NCBI GenBank assembly: GCA_965220035.1 | Contig: CBDCPC010000001.1 | Span: forward strand, 1,178,001-1,242,000 | Direction: 5' to 3' | Length of the DNA: 64,000 nucleotides | Source of the DNA: VXNF01 sp965220035 | Lineage (GTDB): Bacteria > Actinomycetota > Acidimicrobiia > Acidimicrobiales > CATQHL01 | Shown: one piece after another, positions 34,226-43,011 of the stretch | Layout of the letters: each line of letters starts with the position of its first letter | Numbering within the stretch: position 1 is the first letter of the stretch | Notes under the pieces: generated by a model | Told to the model about the DNA's origin: nothing | Database searches by the model: none | Seen by the model: the letters and a program-made list of their open reading frames with translations, nothing else | Program-made: the position numbers and the translations under genes

Positions 34226-35464
34226 ATGGATCCGCGTGCCAATCCCTACACTCCCAACGCAGGGGCCAAGCCACCTGTCCTCGTCGGCCGCGTCGCCGAA
34301 CTCGACGCGTTCGATGTCCTACTGGGCCGTCTCGCTGCCGGGCGTACCGAGCAATCCCTCATCGTTGTGGGGCTTCGCGGTGTCGGCAAGACGGTCCTGC
34401 TCGGCGAGTTCCGGCAGCTCGCTCTGGATCAGGAGTGGAGCGTCGTCGAGATAGAGGTCACCAAGTGGGATGACGGTCAGTTCCGCGCCGGACTCGCCCG
34501 AGAGGTCAGGAAAGTTCTCCACCAGTTCGGCTCGCGTGGCCGTTGGACGGAGATGGTGAGGCGGGCAGCGGAGGTGCTCAGGTCGTTCGCGCTGAGCATC
34601 GATCCAGAGGGGCGCCTCACGGTCGGCCTCGAGGTCGGCCCGGCGAAGGGCTACGCGGACAGTGGCGATCTCAGCGCCGACCTGACCGACCTGCTCGTCA
34701 GCCTCGGCGCAGCCGCCCGAGATCAGGACACCGGCGTGGTGCTGCTGTTCGACGAGCTGCACTATCTGGATCGCCTCCAGATGGAGGCATTGATCGGGGC
34801 GATCCACAGGACGGTGCAGCGTGCCCTTCCGATCACGGCTGCGGCTGCCGGCCTGCCGCAGCTCCACGAGCTTGTCGGCAACGCCAAGACCTATGCAGAA
34901 CGGCTGTTCAGATTCCCCGAAATCGGGCGCCTCGAGAAGGCCGAAGCGGAGCGCGTGCTGCGCGAGCCGGCCGCCCGGCTCGATGTTGTCTTCAGCGCCG
35001 ATGCCTTGGTCCACGGTCTGGACTTCTCCGAGGGGTACCCGTACTTCCTGCAGGAGTTCGGCCAGGCTGCATGGAACCTGGCCACCGGCAGGGAGGTCAC
35101 CGGGCGAGACGCGGAAAATGCCCGGATCGCCGTTGAGGAGAAACTCGACTCCGGGTTCTTCAAGGTCAGACTCGACCGCACGACCGAACTCCAGAAGGCC
35201 TACCTGCGCGCCATGGCCGAACTTGGACCCGACGCGCAACTCGCACGCGACGTGGCCGAACTGCTCGAGCGATCGTCCACCCAGTGCGGTCCGATCCGCA
35301 AGCAGTTGATCGACAAAGGACTGCTGTACGCAACCGACCACGGCTACGCAGCGTTCACGGTGCCCAAGTTCGACGAATACCTCAAGCGGGTCATCCCAAC
35401 CCTCGTGCCGCCGCCCGTCCGCGTGCAGACCGATGGCGGGCCCCAAGGACGGGCACGAACCTGA
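34226..35464 (+). CDS. AAA-type ATPase with Orc1/Cdc6-like domain
   Basis: The 412-residue ATPase has Walker A GLRGVGKT (residues 49-56) and Walker B VVLLFDELHYL. The N-terminus NPYTPNAGAKPP is typical of a widespread actinobacterial family annotated as ATP-binding or Orc1/Cdc6-like. The C-terminal part (residues about 320-400) looks like a winged helix ending in FTVPKFDEYLKR. Function is unproven; STAND/regulatory or conflict-system roles have been proposed for relatives. GAGG lies 7 bases before the ATG. It stands alone between orphan genes and a convergent hydrolase. Confidence 0.85.
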   Translation: MDPRANPYTPNAGAKPPVLVGRVAELDAFDVLLGRLAAGRTEQSLIVVGLRGVGKTVLLGEFRQLALDQEWSVVEIEVTKWDDGQFRAGLAREVRKVLHQFGSRGRWTEMVRRAAEVLRSFALSIDPEGRLTVGLEVGPAKGYADSGDLSADLTDLLVSLGAAARDQDTGVVLLFDELHYLDRLQMEALIGAIHRTVQRALPITAAAAGLPQLHELVGNAKTYAERLFRFPEIGRLEKAEAERVLREPAARLDVVFSADALVHGLDFSEGYPYFLQEFGQAAWNLATGREVTGRDAENARIAVEEKLDSGFFKVRLDRTTELQKAYLRAMAELGPDAQLARDVAELLERSSTQCGPIRKQLIDKGLLYATDHGYAAFTVPKFDEYLKRVIPTLVPPPVRVQTDGGPQGRART

Positions 35465-35646
35465 GGCGATAACAGCGAGGCACGGGACGCCACTTCGCCG
35501 CGTACCAGCCCCGTCGCATTTGCCGGAGAACACTTCGACGTGATCTCTGTGGTAGTCAACTCGAGTCCCGGGCAGGCTGTACGTCGGGATAGCGACAGGG
35601 GCGGCGCGTAGCGAGAGTCGGGGGCCTCGGGTTGCCCGACTCCGGG

Positions 35647-36513
35647 TCAGTCCAGGTGGTACGCCCGGCAGGCGGAGCGCCGGCGCAGGTCCTCTTTGGC
35701 CTCGGCGTCCAGTGGCGCGATGAGTGCCTCGAAGGCCTCGACCTGGCGCCGGTAGCCGCCTCCGATGTTGCACACGGGCCAGTCACTGCCGAACATCAGG
35801 CGCCCCGAACCGAACGACTCGAGAGCCACATCGAAGGCGCCGCGCAGGTCGTCGGGCGTCCAGTCGGCGTGCGGCGTGACGTTGTGCAGGCCCGAGACCT
35901 TGGCGAACACGTTCGGGAAGCCGGCCGCCGCGCCGATCAACTCCACCCAGCGGGCGTAGTCGTCCGTGCCGATGGGCGGCTTGTTGAGGTGGTCGATCAC
36001 AATGCGGAGGTCACCGACCGCCCCCGCCAGGGTGGGCACGTGCTCCAGGTGCCGCAACTGCACCCCCACGAAGTCGTACGCCATCCCGTGCTCGGCCAGG
36101 ACTCCAAGGCTCTCGCTGACCGCCGGCCGCAGCACCCAGTCGGGATCGGGTTCGTCGTGGATCAGGTGGCGGATCCCCACGACCGGCCCGGAGGCCTGCA
36201 GGGCGTCCAATGCGGCGGAGGCCCCGTCGGGGTCGAGCATGTCGAACCAGCCAACCACTGCCACGACCCGGTTGTCGGAGGCCGTCACGCCAAGCATGGC
36301 CTCGGTGTCGCAGAGGCTGTTCTCCGCCTGCACCAGAACTGCTTCGGTGACACCCGTGGCCTCGATGTGTTCCCGCGCCTCGTCGACGTGGAACGTCCGG
36401 CGCAGTTGGTGAAAGACGGGCGGCAGGTCGGCGTCGAGCCAGTCGTAGGGGCACTGGTCGAGATCCCACTGGTGGAGATGCGTGTCGATCAGTCGGGTTC
36501 CGGTCGCAGTCAT
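35647..36513 (-). CDS. Amidohydrolase family protein (L-fuconolactonase/L-rhamnonolactonase-like)
   Basis: This 288-residue COG3618-type metal hydrolase has DTHLHQWD at the N-terminus, VIDHLNKPP in the middle, AKVSGLHNVTP and the C-terminal FGSDWPVCN. Relatives open sugar lactones or 2-pyrone-4,6-dicarboxylate. GGGAG lies about 9 bases before the ATG. It is divergent from the oligopeptide-type transporter operon, so it could process the imported solute. Confidence 0.9.
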   Translation of the reverse strand: MTATGTRLIDTHLHQWDLDQCPYDWLDADLPPVFHQLRRTFHVDEAREHIEATGVTEAVLVQAENSLCDTEAMLGVTASDNRVVAVVGWFDMLDPDGASAALDALQASGPVVGIRHLIHDEPDPDWVLRPAVSESLGVLAEHGMAYDFVGVQLRHLEHVPTLAGAVGDLRIVIDHLNKPPIGTDDYARWVELIGAAAGFPNVFAKVSGLHNVTPHADWTPDDLRGAFDVALESFGSGRLMFGSDWPVCNIGGGYRRQVEAFEALIAPLDAEAKEDLRRRSACRAYHLD

Positions 36514-36749
36514 GTGTCGGATCTCCCTGTCGAGTTGGTGCTGGAGTTAGTGGATTCTTGTCGCTCAACCGAGCGCCTTGCCGCCCGGGGCATCGAAGCG
36601 ATTGAGCGCCTGCGGTGTGGTTGACCCGGATGAGGCTGCTGAGTGCCCGTGAGCAGCGAAAAAAACGCTGCACTACAGTCCTGATCGCTGGCGCCAAGGG
36701 GGGAGGCGCCCCTCCGCATCGCGTATGGCGTTGGCGGAAGGAGATCAAC

Positions 36750-38468
36750 ATGAACTCGCGAGACGGCCGCTCTTGGAGGCGGTTCATCGTGCTCGCTGCT
36801 GTCACGCTGCTCATCGCCGCTTCCTGCGGCTCCGATGACGAAGACGACACCAGTGCACCACCACCACCGCCGCCCGCGGAAACCACCGAGGCGCCGGCCG
36901 CGCCGCCCCCGGAGGCTCCGGTTGAAGAGGCAGCCGAGCCCACCACCGACGCCACCGAAGCTCCGGAGCCCGAGGCTCCTTCCGGCCCGCAGTCCGGCGG
37001 GTCGCTGACCTTTGCCCGGTTCTTCGAGACGCAGAACCTCGACCCGGCGGGGGTGGCCGACAACGGATCCATCTTCGTCAGGGTGCAGATCTTCAACACT
37101 CTCGTGGAAGCCGATCCCGACACCCTCCCGAACGTCGGCCCGGGGGTGGCCGACGAATGGAGATCCAGTGCCGACGGCCTGACGTGGACGTTCCACATCC
37201 GTGACAACGCCAGGTTCTCCAACGGCGAGCCGGTCACGGCCGAGGACGTGCAGTTCTCACTGGAGCGGTTCGCGGACCCGACGATCAGCGTGAACATCCC
37301 GAGCCTCGGTGTCGGGGTCGAGAGCGTCGACATCATCGACGACCAGACCGTGCAGGTGAACCTGGACCGCCCGGTCGGGGCGTTCCTCGAGAACATCTCG
37401 GTGTTCCCCGCATCGATCATCAACAAGGCCGCCGTGTTGGCCGAAGGCGACGACCACTGGATGAACCCGCTCGGAACCGGCCCGTTCAAAGTGAAGGAAT
37501 GGGTACCCGGCTCGCACATCACCCTCGAGCGCAACGAGTACTACTGGGAGGAGGGCAAGCCGTATCTCGACGAGATCCGGTTCGACTACATCGCTGACGA
37601 CAACGCCCGCATCCTGCGCATCCAGGGCGGCGACGCCGACATCGTGGAGGGCGTGCCGTGGACGCAGATTCCCGATCTGCAGGCCAGCGAGGGTTTCAGT
37701 GTCCACGTCGATGACATCGTTCGCTACGAGGGCGTGTTCCTGAACCACACCGTTGCGCCGCTCGGCGAGATCGGTGTACGCCAGGCGTTGAACTACGCCA
37801 CCAACAAGGCGGCGATCAACGAGGCGGTCTACGGGGGTGTCGGCGAGATCGCCAACAGCATGATCCCCAAGGCGCTGTACCACTCCGACTACGACACCCT
37901 GCCGGCGTATTTCTACGACCTCGACAAGGCCAAGGAACTCATGGCGGCTTCGTCGATGCCCGACGGCTTCGATCTTGCCTACATCTTCCCGTCCGGCTCG
38001 ACGGCCCACGAGCAGCTCGGGACCATCCTGCAGGCGCAGTGGGCGGAGATCGGCGTGAACCTGTCCATCGAGGAGGTCGACACCGGCACGCTGTTCGGCG
38101 ACCGCTTCTTTACCATGGAGTACGAGTCGGGCGTGCCGCTGCCGAAGTTCACGTCGGACGTGGTGGTGCCCGACGAGGTTGCGCTGCTGTTCTACGACAA
38201 GGCTCCGGAGAACATCCTCGCCGGCTTCTTCACCGGCTGGGACATCCCGGACGAACTCGAGCGGGTCACCGAGGAGGCCGCTTTCACCACCGACGAGGCG
38301 CTACGGGCCGAACTCTGGCCGCAGGCGCAGCGCATCGCCATGGAGGAGGCTCCCTGGGTGACGCTGTACTTCCTGCCTACCGTTCATGCGGTGGCGGACA
38401 ACGTCGAGGGGTTCCGTGTCGTGCCCAACGGCTGGTGGGACCTCGAGGACGTGTGGTTCAGCAACTGA
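36750..38468 (+). CDS. Peptide-type ABC transporter solute-binding lipoprotein (SBP_bac_5 family)
   Basis: The 572-residue lipoprotein has a basic N-terminus, hydrophobic stretch and lipobox LLIAASCG. An Ala/Pro/Glu/Thr linker of about 60 residues precedes the binding domain, which carries RDNARFSNGEPVTAEDV and NPLGTGPFKVKEW. The start ATG at 36750 has GGAAGGAG 6 bases upstream; 45 in-frame upstream codons are excluded. It is the first gene of a complete five-gene importer operon. Confidence 0.94.
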   Translation: MNSRDGRSWRRFIVLAAVTLLIAASCGSDDEDDTSAPPPPPPAETTEAPAAPPPEAPVEEAAEPTTDATEAPEPEAPSGPQSGGSLTFARFFETQNLDPAGVADNGSIFVRVQIFNTLVEADPDTLPNVGPGVADEWRSSADGLTWTFHIRDNARFSNGEPVTAEDVQFSLERFADPTISVNIPSLGVGVESVDIIDDQTVQVNLDRPVGAFLENISVFPASIINKAAVLAEGDDHWMNPLGTGPFKVKEWVPGSHITLERNEYYWEEGKPYLDEIRFDYIADDNARILRIQGGDADIVEGVPWTQIPDLQASEGFSVHVDDIVRYEGVFLNHTVAPLGEIGVRQALNYATNKAAINEAVYGGVGEIANSMIPKALYHSDYDTLPAYFYDLDKAKELMAASSMPDGFDLAYIFPSGSTAHEQLGTILQAQWAEIGVNLSIEEVDTGTLFGDRFFTMEYESGVPLPKFTSDVVVPDEVALLFYDKAPENILAGFFTGWDIPDELERVTEEAAFTTDEALRAELWPQAQRIAMEEAPWVTLYFLPTVHAVADNVEGFRVVPNGWWDLEDVWFSN

Positions 38469-38509
38469 TCCGCTAACACCGGCAGCGCAGCCGCCACGAC
38501 GCGAGACTG

Positions 38510-38538
38510 GTCGGGTCCCCGCGCCGCGGGGACCCGAC
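38510..38538 (+). terminator. Strong intra-operon hairpin after binding-protein gene
   Basis: GTCGGGTCCCCGC (38510-38522) pairs perfectly over 13 bases with GCGGGGACCCGAC (38526-38538) around a 3-base loop. No T-run follows, so it is more likely an mRNA-stabilising or attenuating structure than a full terminator. It would let the binding protein be made in excess over the permeases. Confidence 0.7.
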
Positions 38539-38563
38539 TCGTGCCGGGAGGTCGTTGTCGCGG

Positions 38564-39511
38564 ATGTGGGGATTTCTAGGGCGGCGCCTGCTGCACAGCG
38601 TCTGGGTGATCGCCGCCATCTTCATCGTGGCGTTCCTGGTCATCCGGCTCATACCCGGCGACCCGGTCGTGCAGATGCTGGGACTCCAGGCGACCCCCGA
38701 GAACATCGCCGCCGTCAACAAGGATCTCGGGCTGGACCTCCCGGCGCCCCAGCAACTCGTCTCGTTCGTGGAGCGAGCATTCCAGGGCGACCTGGGGTCA
38801 TCGATCATCAAACGGGCGCCTGTGCGCGACATCGTCTTCGACAGGCTGGCGCCCACGGTCTGGTTGTTGCTCTACGCCACCGTCCTGGCGCTCGTGATCG
38901 CGGTGCCGCTCGGCGCGCTGTCGGCCATCTACCGCAATCGCGTACCCGACCAGATCGTGCGGCTGACGAGCATGGTGTCCTTCGCCATGCCCCAGTTCTG
39001 GCTGGGACTGATGCTCATCCTGCTGTTTGCCATCCGGCTCGATGTGCTGCCGAGCGGGGGGTACGGGGAAGGATTCGGCGGGATCCTCCAGCACCTCACC
39101 CTGCCGTCGTTCACGATCGGCCTCTACCTCGCCCCGCAACTCATGCGGACGCTCCGCTCGAGCCTCATCGAGGCGATTGACAGCGACTACGTCGAGGCCG
39201 CACGCTCCAGGGGATTTCGCGAGAGCCGGGTGGTCGGCAAGCTGGCGATGCGCAATTCGCTCGTGCCGCTCATCAGCGTTCTTTCGATCAACATTGGTTT
39301 CCTGATCAGCGGGACGGTGATCATCGAGGTTGTCTTCCAGGTTCCGGGCCTCGGTGCCCTGCTCGTGCAGTCCGTCCTCAACCGGGACTTCCCGGTCATC
39401 CAGGGACTCATCCTCGTTTTCGGGGCAATGGTCATCATCGTCAACATCCTCGCTGACGCGGCGTACGCCGTGATCGACCCGAGGGTCCGGGCCGGGATGG
39501 CCTCCGAATGA
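38564..39511 (+). CDS. dppB: ABC transporter permease, DppB/OppB family
   Basis: This 315-residue permease begins with the DppB helix FLGRRLLHSVWVIAAIFIVAF and the following LIPGDPV. The coupling loop is near VEAARSRGFRESRVV, and the C-terminus reads LADAAYAVIDPRVRAG. The ATG at 38564 is 12 bases from GGGAGG; a TTG at 38555 is the alternative start. It is followed by a DppC gene with an ATGA overlap. Confidence 0.93.
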   Translation: MWGFLGRRLLHSVWVIAAIFIVAFLVIRLIPGDPVVQMLGLQATPENIAAVNKDLGLDLPAPQQLVSFVERAFQGDLGSSIIKRAPVRDIVFDRLAPTVWLLLYATVLALVIAVPLGALSAIYRNRVPDQIVRLTSMVSFAMPQFWLGLMLILLFAIRLDVLPSGGYGEGFGGILQHLTLPSFTIGLYLAPQLMRTLRSSLIEAIDSDYVEAARSRGFRESRVVGKLAMRNSLVPLISVLSINIGFLISGTVIIEVVFQVPGLGALLVQSVLNRDFPVIQGLILVFGAMVIIVNILADAAYAVIDPRVRAGMASE

Positions 39512-40410
39512 GAACCCTTCTGTACGCAGGGCGCCGGGCTGTCGGTCTCAGAGGTGAGGCCGCTGAGCTGCTCCGCCATGCTCAGCGGGAGCGGCGGTGG
39601 TCCAACGTCACCCTGGCTATCGGGATCGCCGTGGTCGGCGCGCTGTCGATCGCCGGCTTCTTCGCGTCCCTCATCGCCCCCGCTGATCCCAATGCCCTCG
39701 ACCTCTCCCAGCGCCTGCTGAGCCCGTCGTGGCAGCACTGGATGGGGACCGACCCGTTCGGCCGGGACATCTTCTCGCGCACGCTCTACGCCATTCGCCT
39801 CGACCTGGTCGTCGTACTCGTCATCACGTACGTGCCGATGGTGTTCGGGATGATCGTCGGGGCCCTTGCCGGCTACTTCCGGGGATGGGTCGACGGCATC
39901 ACGGTTCGCGTGATCGACGCCTTCATCGCGTTCCCGTTCATCGTGCTGGTGATCGCCGTCGTGGCGATCCTGGGGCCGGGTCTGAAGGGTGTGTACATCG
40001 GTGTCCTGGCGGTCGGCTGGACGTTGTACGCCCGCCTCACCAGGGGGGACATGCTGGTGCTGCGCGAGCAGCAATTCATCCTGGCGGCGCGCACGCTGGG
40101 GTACTCGCCCCGGAGGGTCATCCTTCGCCATGGGATACCCAACCTGATCAGGTCGAATCTGGTGTTCTCGATGGCTGACATCGTCCTGAACCTGCTGCTG
40201 CTGGCGGCCCTCTCGTATCTCGGACTCGGTGTGCAGGCGCCGACCGCCGAGCTCGGAGCGATGGTGGCCGACGGGCAGAGCTTCCTGCTTCAGGCGTGGT
40301 GGGTGACGACGCTCCCGGGGGTGGTGATCGTCCTGCTGGGTGCCGGCTTCAGCATGATCGGCGACTCGCTGGCGGATCGGCTCGGCCAGAAGTTCGGAGT
40401 GGTCGGCTGA
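39508..40410 (+). CDS. dppC: ABC transporter permease, DppC/OppC family
   Basis: The 300-residue permease has the DppC landmark HWMGTDPFGRDIFSR, the coupling loop ILAARTLGYSPRRVILRHGIPN and six predicted helices. Its start overlaps the DppB stop and its stop overlaps the DppD start by one base, so the membrane and ATPase subunits are translated together. Confidence 0.95.
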   Translation: MRTLLYAGRRAVGLRGEAAELLRHAQRERRWSNVTLAIGIAVVGALSIAGFFASLIAPADPNALDLSQRLLSPSWQHWMGTDPFGRDIFSRTLYAIRLDLVVVLVITYVPMVFGMIVGALAGYFRGWVDGITVRVIDAFIAFPFIVLVIAVVAILGPGLKGVYIGVLAVGWTLYARLTRGDMLVLREQQFILAARTLGYSPRRVILRHGIPNLIRSNLVFSMADIVLNLLLLAALSYLGLGVQAPTAELGAMVADGQSFLLQAWWVTTLPGVVIVLLGAGFSMIGDSLADRLGQKFGVVG

Positions 40411-41429
40411 TGTCATCCGAGACGGCGCATCGGGTTGTCCAGCCGGGCTCCCCGGCGCCCCCCCTCCTATCGATCGAGGGTCTCCGCATCGGCTTCCCAT
40501 CGCTGGAGGGCATCGTCCTCGCAGCGAACGACGCCCACCTGACCGTCGGTGAGGGCGAGGTCCTCGGCCTCGTCGGCGAGTCGGGGTCCGGCAAGAGCGT
40601 CACGTGCCGCGCCATCGTCGGCATGGTTCCCCACCCGGGAGCGGTCCTCGGCGGGCGCATCGATTTCGGCGGACGCAGCGTCCTGGAGATGAGCCGCTCG
40701 GAGATGCGCGAACTCCGGGCCCGCGAGATCGCCATGATCTTCCAGGATCCTGCCAGTGCCCTCAACCCCGTCTTCACGATCGGCCACCAGATCTCCGAGG
40801 TCCTGCGCCTGAACGCCGGACTCAGCCGAGCCGCGGCCCGGAAACGGAGCATCGAGTTGCTCGAGCGGGTGGGGATCCCGGCGCCGGAGAGGCGCATGTC
40901 GGCGTACCCGCACGAGATGAGCGGCGGCATGCGCCAGCGGGTCATGATCGCCATGGCCCTGGCCGGTGAGCCTCGCCTCCTGCTGGCCGACGAGCCGACG
41001 ACCGCCCTCGACGTCACGATTCAGGATCAGGTGTTGCGGCTTCTCGAGGATCTGCGGCGGGAGCGCAACATGTCGATGATCCTGGTCTCGCACGACATGG
41101 GGGTGATCGGGACGACCGCCGATCGCGTGGCCGTCATGTACGCCGGGCGCATCGTGGAGATCGCCCCCGTCGATGTGTTGTTCAGTGGCCCGGACCACCC
41201 GTACACCCGGGCACTCATCGATGCGATGCCGCAACTCCAGCCGGAGGATCGGTCCGACCTGCGGACCATTCCGGGCCAGCCACCGGACCTACTGACGCTG
41301 GGTTCAGGTTGCCCCTTCGCGCCGCGCTGCCCGCTGGCTCGGGACGAGTGCGCGGACGTGTCGATGGAGTTGACCGCTGTCTCGCCGACGCAGTTGTCGG
41401 CCTGCCCGTTCGCGAGAAGCGAGACATGA
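40410..41429 (+). CDS. dppD: Oligopeptide-type ABC transporter ATP-binding protein DppD
   Basis: This 339-residue ATPase has Walker A GESGSGKS, signature MSGGMRQRV, Walker B LLADEPTTALD and an intact switch histidine (LVSHDMGV). It ends in the DppD-type cysteine-containing tail CPFAPRCPLA. The ATG overlaps the DppC stop (TGATG). 38 upstream in-frame codons lie inside dppC and are not part of the protein. Confidence 0.95.
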   Translation: MSSETAHRVVQPGSPAPPLLSIEGLRIGFPSLEGIVLAANDAHLTVGEGEVLGLVGESGSGKSVTCRAIVGMVPHPGAVLGGRIDFGGRSVLEMSRSEMRELRAREIAMIFQDPASALNPVFTIGHQISEVLRLNAGLSRAAARKRSIELLERVGIPAPERRMSAYPHEMSGGMRQRVMIAMALAGEPRLLLADEPTTALDVTIQDQVLRLLEDLRRERNMSMILVSHDMGVIGTTADRVAVMYAGRIVEIAPVDVLFSGPDHPYTRALIDAMPQLQPEDRSDLRTIPGQPPDLLTLGSGCPFAPRCPLARDECADVSMELTAVSPTQLSACPFARSET

Positions 41430-42457
41430 ACGCGCACACCGCGGAACTGCCCACCGGTACCAGTGGCGCCGAGCCCATCGTCGTGGTGGAGGCGCTCGAG
41501 AAGTGGTTCGCCGTCGGACGCTCGCCGCTCGACATCATCCGCCGGAAGCCGCGTGAGCGCGTTCACGCCGTGGATGGGGTCTCGCTGCACCTGCTGCCGA
41601 ACGAAGTGCTCGGGATCGTTGGCGAATCGGGCAGCGGCAAGAGCACGCTGGCACGTTGCCTGGTCGCCCTGTACCGGCCTGATCGGGGTCGCATCGTCTT
41701 CGACGGCGTCGACGTGACCGAGGCCACGGGACAGTCGCGCCGCGATCTCCACGGACGGATGCAGATGATCTACCAGGATCCGTACACCTCACTCAACCCG
41801 CAGATGTCGATCGGGGCAGCCATCGGGGAGGCCGGCAGGGTCCACGGTCGTGCCGGCGAGGACTTCATGTACGAACTCCTCGACGTGGTGGGTCTGCCGC
41901 GGTCGATGGCCGGGCGCCGGCCTCGAGCGCTGAGCGGCGGGCAGCGCCAGCGTGCCGCCATTGCCCGCGCGCTGGCGGTGCAGCCCGAGGTGCTGATAGC
42001 CGACGAGGCTGTGAGTGCCCTGGACGTGTCGATACAGGCCCAGATCCTGAATCTTTTCTCCCAACTGAGCGACGACCTCGGTCTGGCGATGATCTTCATC
42101 GCTCACGATCTGGCTGTCGTGTCCCACGTGGCGGACCGGGTCGCCATCATGTACCTGGGGCGCATCGTCGAGGAGGGGCCCGTCGACGCAGTCTTCCGGA
42201 CGCCGCGGCATCCCTACACGAGGGCGCTGCTCGACGCCCACCCCGATCCCTACGCGCTAGGCGCGGTCGACGAGACCGCCCCAATTTCGGGGGATATTCC
42301 CTCGCCGCTCGACATCCCCTCCGGGTGCCGGTTCCGGACCCGCTGTCCCTTTGCCACCGACGTGTGCGAGGTGGACGATCCGGCGCTCCTGCCGGATGGC
42401 GAGCCGCATCGAGTCGCATGTCACGTTCTGCCGTTCGGACCGCCCGGCTCGGACTGA
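41426..42457 (+). CDS. dppF: Oligopeptide-type ABC transporter ATP-binding protein DppF
   Basis: The 343-residue ATPase has Walker A GESGSGKS, signature LSGGQRQR, Walker B LIADEAVSALD and switch histidine (IAHDLAVV). The C-terminal tail holds GCRFRTRCPFATDVC. The Walker B region has DEAVS where DEPTS is usual, a known tolerated variant. The start overlaps dppD (ATGA). It completes the importer. Confidence 0.95.
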   Translation: MNAHTAELPTGTSGAEPIVVVEALEKWFAVGRSPLDIIRRKPRERVHAVDGVSLHLLPNEVLGIVGESGSGKSTLARCLVALYRPDRGRIVFDGVDVTEATGQSRRDLHGRMQMIYQDPYTSLNPQMSIGAAIGEAGRVHGRAGEDFMYELLDVVGLPRSMAGRRPRALSGGQRQRAAIARALAVQPEVLIADEAVSALDVSIQAQILNLFSQLSDDLGLAMIFIAHDLAVVSHVADRVAIMYLGRIVEEGPVDAVFRTPRHPYTRALLDAHPDPYALGAVDETAPISGDIPSPLDIPSGCRFRTRCPFATDVCEVDDPALLPDGEPHRVACHVLPFGPPGSD

Positions 42458-42573
42458 CGGACACCGACGAATCACCGGACAAAGCACACGAACGTGCCCG
42501 TGGATGCGCTCGACCGGCTTCGTACTCGGGGGAAGGCCCCAGCCTGTCGCGGCGAGAGCGACCGCCGGCCGGA

Positions 42574-42996
42574 CTAGCCGAGGGCCGCTTGCAGGCCGGC
42601 TGCGTACTTCTTGCGCTGCGCCTTGACCATCAGCGGCACGAACGGCCGCATCACGATGAACGGCCCCGACGGGGCCATCTCCAGATCCATCGTGATACGC
42701 GTGCCACCGTCCGCCAGGTCGCTCAGCCGGTACGTGCCGCGTACCGGCCACGAAGTGTCCTCGGCGCAGACCCAGGTGATCGATTCGTCGGGCTCCACAC
42801 CCGTGATGCGAAAGTCGACTTCCTGACCTCGATTGGTCTGCCGGTAGACCGCGCCGACGACCCCGGGCGCACCTTCGGTCAACTCGCAGGTGGCCACGTC
42901 GTGACGCCATTCGGATTGGTTGGAGGCGTCCGCCAGGTAGGCGAACGTCCGCCTCAAGTCAGCGGCCACATCGATCTCGACGGTGCAGATGCTCAT
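42574..42996 (-). CDS. SRPBCC (START-like/polyketide cyclase) family protein
   Basis: This 140-residue helix-grip protein begins with TVEIDVAADLRRTFAYLADASNQSEW, the usual START-like opening, and continues with the alternating strands DFRITGVEPDESITWV and GTRITMDLEMAPSGPF. It probably binds a small hydrophobic ligand; no enzyme activity can be inferred. AGGA lies 9 bases before the ATG at 42996. The IS elements begin 12 bases upstream of the start, so its native promoter may have been displaced. Confidence 0.85.
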   Translation of the reverse strand: MSICTVEIDVAADLRRTFAYLADASNQSEWRHDVATCELTEGAPGVVGAVYRQTNRGQEVDFRITGVEPDESITWVCAEDTSWPVRGTYRLSDLADGGTRITMDLEMAPSGPFIVMRPFVPLMVKAQRKKYAAGLQAALG

Positions 42997-43011
42997 GAGC
43001 AACGATCCTAG